From NCBI GenBank assembly GCA_021323675.1, contig JAJPKP010000026.1, positions 1 through 64,000 of the forward strand: DNA of 64,000 bases. Direction: 5' to 3'. Both the position numbers and the translations under genes were made by a program. Numbering within the stretch: the stretch's first letter is position 1; every line of letters starts with the position of its first letter. Of the stretch, positions 31,218-38,715 are shown piece by piece. A model generated the notes under the pieces. It ran no database searches, was not told the origin of the DNA, and worked only from the letters and a program-made list of their open reading frames with translations. Origin of the DNA: Pseudomonadota bacterium (GTDB taxonomy: Bacteria > Desulfobacterota > Binatia > Binatales > Binataceae).

Positions 31218-31988
31218 TCAGCGTTCTCCGGGATCTTCGCCGGGAAAGATCTCGCGCCAGATGGCGGGATCGTCGATTGCGGCGGCGAGGTCGGTTCCGA
31301 TGGCGTCGGCGCCCTGCCACGAATCGAAGTGCAGGACCGATCGGGGCGGCAACCTGCGCGCCCATCCTTTGGTAGCCAGAACCGGGCGATCCGGGAAATC
31401 CCGCACGTAGCCGACGCAGAGATACGCGAGCGGAATCGTGCCGCTCGGGATCGAAAAGATCTCCGCGAGCGCATCGTTGCGCAGGATGCTGACCCATCCG
31501 ACCCCCAGGCCTTCCGCGCGCGCCGCCAGCCACAGATTCTCGACCGCGAGACATGCCGAGTAAATCTCGACTTCGCGGATGCTCACCTTGCCCAGCACCG
31601 CGGGACCAAAACGGCCGGGAGTGCAGGTCACCAGCACATTGAGGGGCGAGTCGAGGATGCCTTCGAGCTTCAGCGACAGGAACTTCGATCGGCGGTCGCC
31701 GGCGAACTGGTCGGCATTCTTGATGCGCTCTTCGTCGAAGACCGCGTGCACGCGGCGGCGGCGTTCGAGGTCGCGAATAATCACGAAGTCCCACGGCTGG
31801 GTAAAGCCGACGCTGGCCGCATGATGGGCCGCGATCAGCACCCGCGCCAGCACGTCGTTGGGAACAGGGTCGGGCAGAAATTCGCGGATGTCGCGGCGGC
31901 GAAAGATGGCTTCGTAGAGGCCGCGCTTGAGGCCGGCCGCAAACGACAGCACATGCGCGGGTGACTCAGGCGAATTGTTCCCCTGCAA
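31218..31988 (-). CDS. bluB: 5,6-dimethylbenzimidazole synthase
   Basis: YEAIFRRRDIREFLPDPVP..AAHHAASVGFTQPWDFVII..GLGVGWVSI; TTG 31988 preferred because the longer ORF start runs through a hairpin. Confidence 0.9.
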   Translation of the reverse strand: MQGNNSPESPAHVLSFAAGLKRGLYEAIFRRRDIREFLPDPVPNDVLARVLIAAHHAASVGFTQPWDFVIIRDLERRRRVHAVFDEERIKNADQFAGDRRSKFLSLKLEGILDSPLNVLVTCTPGRFGPAVLGKVSIREVEIYSACLAVENLWLAARAEGLGVGWVSILRNDALAEIFSIPSGTIPLAYLCVGYVRDFPDRPVLATKGWARRLPPRSVLHFDSWQGADAIGTDLAAAIDDPAIWREIFPGEDPGER

Positions 31989-32017
31989 GATGATGCTCCA
32001 AAAGGATGAGGTGTAAA

Positions 32018-32047
32018 CGCGGGAGATGCGGCGTAGCATCTCCCGCG
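32018..32047 (-). terminator. Hairpin downstream of tpx
   Basis: CGCGGGAGATGC-GGCGTA-GCATCTCCCGCG, perfect 12-bp stem. Confidence 0.65.
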
Positions 32048-32063
32048 ATGGTTGATGTTCGGC

Positions 32064-32588
32064 TCAGGCGCCGGCCGCCTTGCGCGCCGCTTCGAGCGCC
32101 GCTTCGTAGTTGGGATGCTCGGCGACTTCCTTCACGTATTCCGCGTAGGTGACCTTGTCGTTCTTGTCGACCACGAACACGGTGCGCGCGAGCAGATGCA
32201 GCTCCTTGATCAGCACGCCGTATTTCTGGCCAAACTCGGCGGCGCGATAGTCGCTGAGCGGCGTGACCTTATCGACTCCCGCCGCGCCGCACCATCGCGC
32301 CTGCGCGAACGGCAAGTCCATCGAGATGCTGAGAATCTGCACGTCGCCGGGAAGTTTCGCGGCTTCCTGGTTGAAGCGGCGCGTCTCCGCGTCGCACACC
32401 GGCGTGTCGAGCGAGGGAACGGTGGTGATGATTTTGACCTTGCCTTTGAATTGTTCCAGCGTAGCCGGCTGAAGGCCTTTGCCGACCAGCGTAAAATCGG
32501 GAGCCTTTTGTCCGGGCTTGATTTCGGGGCCGACCAGGGTCATCGGGTTGCCCCTCATCGTAACGGCGCCTTTGCGTTCTTCCGCCAT
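32064..32588 (-). CDS. tpx: Thiol peroxidase
   Basis: GQKAPDFTLV..TVPSLDTPVCDAETRRFN. Confidence 0.95.
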   Translation of the reverse strand: MAEERKGAVTMRGNPMTLVGPEIKPGQKAPDFTLVGKGLQPATLEQFKGKVKIITTVPSLDTPVCDAETRRFNQEAAKLPGDVQILSISMDLPFAQARWCGAAGVDKVTPLSDYRAAEFGQKYGVLIKELHLLARTVFVVDKNDKVTYAEYVKEVAEHPNYEAALEAARKAAGA

Positions 32589-32724
32589 GGAAATTCTCCT
32601 TGCGTCAGGAATGGATAGTAATGACAGAGCAGAAATTCCGAGAACCTGACTCTAATAGTTCAGCGCAAATCTGCCAAGCGACAAATTCCGACGCATCGTA
32701 AGTGCCGGAAAAATCGCCGCGACG

Positions 32725-33117
32725 TCAGTGGGCGCGCATATGATGAACTATCGGGCCGATGACCGCGCCAAGCACCAGGATGCCGTTGATTGTGAAAGTG
32801 ATGATCGCGCCGGGCGCGCGCTTCTGCGGCGCGTTGATATAGCCCGCCGCGTATATGATGCGGCCGGCCAGGAACAGCAATCCGAGCGCGATCGCTATCG
32901 AGACGCTCACATACCTCGCGAACAGGAACAACGCCGGGATGAAGACGACCAGCGCCTCCATCGAGTTCTGATGCACGCGAAAGTAGCGCTCGAAGGCGGG
33001 GTCTCCGGTCGTCGCCGGCGCTTCGACGTGGTACCTGGCGCGCGCGCGGCCGACCATCGCGCCCAGGATCATGTATTCGAACAATGCGAGACCGGCGATC
33101 GCGGCCACACCATTCAT
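32725..33117 (-). CDS. MAPEG family membrane protein
   Basis: ARARYHVEAPATTGDPAFERYFRVHQNSMEALVVFIPALFLFARYV. Confidence 0.9.
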   Translation of the reverse strand: MNGVAAIAGLALFEYMILGAMVGRARARYHVEAPATTGDPAFERYFRVHQNSMEALVVFIPALFLFARYVSVSIAIALGLLFLAGRIIYAAGYINAPQKRAPGAIITFTINGILVLGAVIGPIVHHMRAH

Positions 33118-33151
33118 GGTTCGCTCTTCCTCCGTCCTGTATCGCTGCGCT

Positions 33152-34006
33152 TTATTTCGCGTAGCGTGCGCGGCGTTCGGCTTCCTCCCGGTCCGCCTCT
33201 TCCTTCGACGGCCGCTCGGGCATCCATCCCTTCGTGTAGTCGCGGGTTTCCCAGGTGCGATCGTTGGGATCCCAGACATAGGGCAGCTCGACGATCGTGC
33301 CGGGCCGGGCGATGGTCTCGAATGCGCGCATCGCATCCTTGACGATTTGCCTTTGCAAATCCGGCTGGTTCGGTTTGCCGGTCTGATGGCCGAGCGGGAA
33401 ATTCAGGAACACGGCCCGCGGCGGCTTGACTGCCTGTGTAATGTCCAGCGCCGAAGTCATGCACAACGTCGGAATACCGGCTTCTTCGACTACTCGCGCG
33501 ATCAGTCCAACGGACTGATGGCATACGGGTCAGGCAGGCACCAGGTAAAAGGCGTCAACGTGCGCGCGCTTGAGGTCATCGGCGATTTGCGGCGCCAGCT
33601 CATCGCGGACCTTGCGCGCCGAGTAGATGCCTCCCATGAAACTGAAGCAGGGGTCGGACAGCGCGCCGATCACTTTTTCGCGTTCCAGTTCCTTGAGGCG
33701 TTCCCAGGGAAACACACAATTGGGATCCTGTTGCGCGTCGCGGGTCGGATAGCCGAAATGCCAGATGTTGAGATCGGCGCGCGTTGCGTCTTTGGGGATG
33801 CGCCGGTAGGAAGCGTCTTCGCGATGGAACCGCGGCTGATCGCGATACATGATGCCGCCGGAGCTGATCAGCGCAACCTTGCATTCGGCGATTGGCTTGC
33901 GAAGGGGAGTCCAGGGCGCCGAGTCGTTGGTGACCCATCGATACGGGTTGTTGTAATCGGCGTAGAGCTCGCGGGTACGCGGAATATAAGCTACCGGCAT
34001 CGCCAT
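33152..34006 (-). CDS. GrdB/PrdB-like selenoprotein with in-frame UGA read as selenocysteine
   Basis: ORF-track ORFs 33530..34105 and 33152..33466 are in the same frame; the intervening codons give VPA-(TGA)-PVCHQSVGLIARVVEEAGIPTLC. AGGAGGT precedes ATG 34006; SECIS-like hairpin follows the UGA. Confidence 0.85.
33501..33532 (-). promoter_or_regulatory. Putative bacterial SECIS element (UGA plus hairpin)
   Basis: UGA-CCCGUAUGCC-AUCAGUCC-GUU-GGACUGAU: perfect 8-bp stem, apical loop beginning with G 19 nt after the UGA. Confidence 0.75.
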
Positions 34007-34020
34007 AGACCTCCTCTCGC

Positions 34021-34791
34021 TCAAACTCCCTCGGGCGGAAACATCATCTTGCCGCCGCGAAATTCGCGCGCGACGAAATCGATAAATCCGCGGCGAACCG
34101 GCCATTCCAGGCGGCTGTCGCGCCAGTGAACTTTGCCGTCGGGTCCTTCCAGCTCGCTGGTAATATCATGAACTTTGGAGAGTGCCGCGACCAGGCGTTT
34201 GCGGTCCTCGCGGACTGCCGCGATCTTGTTCATCCGCGCCGCCCACGCCTTGAGCTGCGGCATCAGGGCAATATCAATGCCCATCGCCCCCGCCGCGGGC
34301 ACGTAACAAATCGCGGCAAGGTCGGCGATGCTGACCGAGCCGCAGAAGAAATCGCGGCCGTCCAGTTGACGATCCAGTTTTTCGAGCAGCAGGGTGAATT
34401 CCGCGCGCGCGGCCGCGGTCATCGCCCCCGCTTCGGGAACATCCTTGCGCGCCGCGGCGATCCAGTAGCCGTAACTGACGGCATCGAACGCGCGATCGCA
34501 CAGGTCTTCGATTTGCCGCATCCTGGCCCGTTCGTATGGATCGGCGGGACGCAGGGGAGGATCGGGAAACGCATCCTCGAGGTATTCGCAGATGATCGTC
34601 GAGTCGGCGATGGTGCGGCCGTCGTCCAGGACCAGCGCCGGCACCTCGGCGCGGGGACTCGCGCTGAGCAGGTCATGCTTGCGGTCGAGCGAATAGCATC
34701 GCTCGATGGGATCATACGGGATGCCTTTGAAGTCGAGCGCCATTCGGGCCTTTCGCGCGTAGGGACTGGTGGCGAATGTGAACAGTTTCAT
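34021..34791 (-). CDS. Glutathione S-transferase family protein
   Basis: MKLFTFATSPYARKARMALDFKGIPYD..EVPALVLDDGRTIADSTIICEYLED. Confidence 0.93.
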   Translation of the reverse strand: MKLFTFATSPYARKARMALDFKGIPYDPIERCYSLDRKHDLLSASPRAEVPALVLDDGRTIADSTIICEYLEDAFPDPPLRPADPYERARMRQIEDLCDRAFDAVSYGYWIAAARKDVPEAGAMTAAARAEFTLLLEKLDRQLDGRDFFCGSVSIADLAAICYVPAAGAMGIDIALMPQLKAWAARMNKIAAVREDRKRLVAALSKVHDITSELEGPDGKVHWRDSRLEWPVRRGFIDFVAREFRGGKMMFPPEGV

Positions 34792-34879
34792 CGTCGTTAG
34801 CTCCCCGCCGTCGGATGGAGGTTAAGACTAGCTTCCGCGCCGATGAAAACCTATGGCCGAACGCATCCGCGCCATGAAC

Positions 34880-35905
34880 CTATCTGAACGCAGGCAGAAC
34901 TTCGCGGCCGAAGCGTTCCAGCGAGCGGCGTGCCTTCGAGGGATCGAGTCCGGGCAGTTGCGTGACCGTGATCAGATCGGTGATCGGCGCCGACTCGATT
35001 ACTTCCGCGATCCGCGCGCGGACTTTGTCGGGCGGGCCGAGGATGCTGGTGTGCTTCAGGCGGTCCGGGTCGGGACGGATCAGCACCTTGCTCATGTCAG
35101 TAGTGCCGGCGGCGGCGCTGAGCCATCTGCCGTAGTGCTCGGCCTGATACATGAGCGCATCGCCCACCTCGCGCCATGCCTCCTCTTCGCTCGAAGCGAT
35201 ATAGACGACGCGGCTGTTGACCACGCTGAACGAAGCAGGATCGCGTCCTGCCGCCTTGAGCGCATCCGTGTATATCCCGACTTCGCGGCGTCCCGCCACG
35301 CACGCGAACGAGAGCCCCATCCTGGCCGCGCGCTGGATTGCCTTGGGAGCGCCCGCGCCCCACAACAATTCCGGATAGGGGCGGCTTGCGGGGGTCGGCA
35401 GCACGCGCACATCTTTGAATCGGAAGTATTTTCCTTCAAAGCTGAAGCGCTCGCCGGTCCATGCGCGCTTGAGAATCTCGATCGTCTCGAGCGTGCGGCC
35501 GAGCCGCTCGGAACGCGCAACGCCGAAGCCGTCGAATTCTTCCTGCCGATAACCCTGGCCAAGTCCGAGCCGCAGCCGCCCGTTCGAGATCACATCGACG
35601 ACAGCGGCATCCTCGGCGAGCTTGAGGGGATGCTGAAACGGGGCGAGGAGGACAAAAGTGCCGATCGCGACCCGGCTGGTGCGCGCCGCAATCGCCGCGG
35701 CCGCCGGCAGCATCGCGGGCAGGTAGCCGTCGTCGGTGAAATTATGCTCAGTAAGCCAGATCGAGTCGAATCCGAGCGACTCCGCCAGTTCCGCCTGCCC
35801 GAGCAGATCGCGATAAAGATCCGGAAAGCTGCGGCCGGAACCGGGCGGATTTCGGAAGTCGAGTTGATAGCCGAATCTCATCCTGGGCATCGTTGCCTCA
35901 CTCAA
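34880..35905 (-). CDS. LLM class flavin-dependent oxidoreductase
   Basis: Luciferase-like fold: AELAESLGFDSIWLTEHNF..RLRLGLGQGYRQEEFDGFG. Confidence 0.92.
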   Translation of the reverse strand: MSEATMPRMRFGYQLDFRNPPGSGRSFPDLYRDLLGQAELAESLGFDSIWLTEHNFTDDGYLPAMLPAAAAIAARTSRVAIGTFVLLAPFQHPLKLAEDAAVVDVISNGRLRLGLGQGYRQEEFDGFGVARSERLGRTLETIEILKRAWTGERFSFEGKYFRFKDVRVLPTPASRPYPELLWGAGAPKAIQRAARMGLSFACVAGRREVGIYTDALKAAGRDPASFSVVNSRVVYIASSEEEAWREVGDALMYQAEHYGRWLSAAAGTTDMSKVLIRPDPDRLKHTSILGPPDKVRARIAEVIESAPITDLITVTQLPGLDPSKARRSLERFGREVLPAFR

Positions 35906-35932
35906 TCGAGTTTTCCAAGCCGTTCGCGCGTG

Positions 35933-36712
35933 TCAGCCCATCGAGAGGCCGCCGTCCACGATCAGTTCCGTGCCGGTTATGTAGGATGCGTCGTCGGAGA
36001 GCAGGAAGACGATCGCCTTGGCGATTTCCCACGGCGTTCCCTGCCGCCGCATCGGGATGCGCGGGGCGACGGCGGCCTCGCGATCGCCGATCTCGCGCCG
36101 CACCATCGTCGAGTTGATCAGTCCGGGCAGGATGGTGTTGACGCGAATATTATCGCGGGCGTGCGATGCGGCGGCGGAACGCGACAGCCCGAGCAGCGCC
36201 GCCTTGGTCGCTTCGTAGGGAATCAGGCGATTGCTCCGGAGCGCCGCCATCGAGGAGACGTTTACGATCGCGCCGCCCCCGGCTTTCGCGATTTCCGCAA
36301 CCGCATAGCGCATCGTGAGGAAGTGGCTGCGCAGGTTCACCGCCACCATCCGGTCGAACTGCTCGGTGGTGGTCTTGAGAAGGCTTCCGCCGATGCCTAT
36401 TCCAACGTTGTTGACCAGCAGATGAAGCTTGCCGAATTCGCGCACCGCCGCTTCGACCGCGCCGCGGCAGTCTTCTTCCTTGCTTGCGTCGCAGGCGACA
36501 GCTTTGGCGCGGCCGCCTTCAGCGCGGATGGCGGCGGCGGTTTCTTCAGCCAGCGGGAGTCTCAGATCCGCGACCATCACGGCGGCGCCTTCGCGCGCGC
36601 ACATGATCGCGGTCGCGCGGCCGTTGCCGATCGCGAGCGCTTCGCCCTTGTTGGGAGGTCCGTCGGCGCCTCCGCCGACAATCAGCGCAACCTTGCCGTC
36701 AAGCCGGCCCAT
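35933..36712 (-). CDS. SDR family oxidoreductase
   Basis: NNVGIGIGG, VNVSSMAALRS, YEATKAALLGLSR, YITGTELIVDGGLSMG. Confidence 0.93.
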   Translation of the reverse strand: MGRLDGKVALIVGGGADGPPNKGEALAIGNGRATAIMCAREGAAVMVADLRLPLAEETAAAIRAEGGRAKAVACDASKEEDCRGAVEAAVREFGKLHLLVNNVGIGIGGSLLKTTTEQFDRMVAVNLRSHFLTMRYAVAEIAKAGGGAIVNVSSMAALRSNRLIPYEATKAALLGLSRSAAASHARDNIRVNTILPGLINSTMVRREIGDREAAVAPRIPMRRQGTPWEIAKAIVFLLSDDASYITGTELIVDGGLSMG

Positions 36713-36851
36713 ACTGGTCTCTCCTCATCGATGGATAGGCTGACCAATAGCGCAATCGGCGATACGTTGAACAGCGGGGCGGAAATTCGCACTGCCCGCC
36801 GCTCGTGGTAGTCTGCTGTGCAACTTTTCCTGACCTGGAGAGGGACACTGG

Positions 36852-38651
36852 GTGAACCTGGCGATAGAGGATTACGGCCTGATTGGAAACACGCGGACCG
36901 GGGCGCTGGTCGGACGCAACGGATCGATCGATTGGCTCTGCGTGCCGCGCTTTGATTCGGCGGCGTGCTTCAGCGCGTTGCTGGGCGAGCGGACCAATGG
37001 ACGATGGCTGATCGAGGCGGCCGGCGACGTGAAGAAAATCTCGCGCCGCTACCGCGGCGATACGCTGATTCTCGAAACCACCTTTGAAACCGCCGACGGA
37101 TCGGTCACGCTCATCGATTTCATGCCGATCTCGAAGCGCGAGGATCGCGTCGACCTCGTGCGCATCGCGCGATGCACTGCGGGATCGGTGATGATGCGAA
37201 CGGAGTTCGTGCTGCGCTTCGGCTACGGCCACGAAATTCCCTGGGTGCGCCGCGCCGACTACGGGCTGCGCGCGGTGGCGGGCCCGGATGCGATGGAGCT
37301 ACGTACTCCCGTCCGGCTGCTCGGACACAACCTGACTCACAGCGGTGAGTTCCGCCTCTCCGCCAACGACGAAGCCGCTTTCATCCTGACCTGGTACCCG
37401 TCGCACCGGCCCACTCCCCGCGCCGGCGAAGTGAAGGCGATGCTCGCGGAGACCGAAAAGTGGTGGACCGACTGGTCGGCGCGATGCAAGTGCTCGGGAG
37501 AATGGCGCGATCAGATGATGCGGTCGCTGATCACGCTAAAGGCGCTCACCTACGCGCCCACGGGCGGGATGGTGGCGGCGCCGACCACCTCGCTGCCCGA
37601 GGCGCTCGGAGGAGTGCGCAACTGGGATTACCGCTACTGCTGGCTGCGCGACGCGACCCTGACCCTTTATGCGCTGCTGATCGCGGGCTACACGCAGGAA
37701 GCGCGCGCATGGCGCGAATGGCTGCTGCGCGCGGTCGCCGGCCATCCCCAGGAAATGCAGATCATGTACGGCATCGCCGGCGAACGCCAGCTCACCGAGG
37801 GTGAAATTCCGTGGCTCTCCGGGTACGCCGGCAGCCATCCGGTCAGAATCGGCAACGCCGCTCATCAGCAATTCCAGCTCGACGTGTATGGAGAGGTGAT
37901 GGATACGATGCACGTCGCGCGAAAGCATCGCGTGCCCGAGCAGCACGACGCCTGGAACCTGCAGAAGCGGCTGATGGACTACCTCGAATCGGTCTGGGAC
38001 CAGCCCGACGAGGGAATCTGGGAAGTGCGCGGGCCGCGGCGCCATTTCACCCATTCCAAGGTGATGGCCTGGGTGGCGGTCGATCGCGCGGTCAAAGCCG
38101 TTGAGAAGTTCAAGCTCAATGGCCCGGTCGAGCAATGGCGGTCGCTGCGCCAGCTTATCCATGACGACGTGTGCCGCAACGGCTACGACCCCAAGCGCAA
38201 CGCTTTCATGCAGTACTACGGAGCGACCACCCTCGACGCCTCCATCCTGATGATGCCGCTGGTGGGATTTCTTCCGGTAGACGACCCGCGCGTGCTCGGC
38301 ACCATCAAGGCCATCGAGGAAGAACTGATGGTGGACGGCTTCGTGATGCGCTATTCGGGATCGGGCAACGTGGACGGATTGCCGAGCGGGGAAGGCGCCT
38401 TTCTGGCTTGCACTTACTGGTACGCGGACAATCTGGCGGCGATGGGCCGGACGGAGGAAGCGCGCGCCATCTTCGATCGGCTGCTGTCAATCTCGAACGA
38501 TCTCGGCCTGCTCGCGGAGGAGTACGATCCGGGTCTGAAGCGCCAGCTCGGCAACTTCCCGCAGGCGTTCACTCACGTCTGCCTGATCAACACCGCGCAC
38601 AACCTGTCTGCGACGAAAAAGCGCCCGGCACTGGATCGCGCCACGCAGTAG
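36852..38651 (+). CDS. Glycoside hydrolase family 15 protein
   Basis: YGLIGNTRTGALVGRNGSIDWLCVPRFDSAACFSALLG; RNWDYRYCWLRDAT. Confidence 0.94.
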   Translation: MNLAIEDYGLIGNTRTGALVGRNGSIDWLCVPRFDSAACFSALLGERTNGRWLIEAAGDVKKISRRYRGDTLILETTFETADGSVTLIDFMPISKREDRVDLVRIARCTAGSVMMRTEFVLRFGYGHEIPWVRRADYGLRAVAGPDAMELRTPVRLLGHNLTHSGEFRLSANDEAAFILTWYPSHRPTPRAGEVKAMLAETEKWWTDWSARCKCSGEWRDQMMRSLITLKALTYAPTGGMVAAPTTSLPEALGGVRNWDYRYCWLRDATLTLYALLIAGYTQEARAWREWLLRAVAGHPQEMQIMYGIAGERQLTEGEIPWLSGYAGSHPVRIGNAAHQQFQLDVYGEVMDTMHVARKHRVPEQHDAWNLQKRLMDYLESVWDQPDEGIWEVRGPRRHFTHSKVMAWVAVDRAVKAVEKFKLNGPVEQWRSLRQLIHDDVCRNGYDPKRNAFMQYYGATTLDASILMMPLVGFLPVDDPRVLGTIKAIEEELMVDGFVMRYSGSGNVDGLPSGEGAFLACTYWYADNLAAMGRTEEARAIFDRLLSISNDLGLLAEEYDPGLKRQLGNFPQAFTHVCLINTAHNLSATKKRPALDRATQ

Positions 38652-38715
38652 GAACGGAATCACCGGGGTTCGCGGCCGGCTCGCCTCGGGCCCCGGCGAT
38701 CGGCGGAATTTCTCA

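Noticed and set aside
33530-33532. UGA as a simple nonsense mutation of Cys (TGC to TGA)
   Set aside because: Possible in principle, but the hairpin, the otherwise intact frame, the UxxC context and selC in the window favour selenocysteine.
33071-34129. 352-aa plus-strand ORF over the selenoprotein locus
   Set aside because: Antisense shadow in high-GC DNA; it runs across the UGA only because that reads TCA (Ser) on this strand. The minus strand has the recognisable family motif and RBS.
34853-36811. 652-aa plus-strand ORF
   Set aside because: Antisense to clear LLM oxidoreductase and SDR genes.
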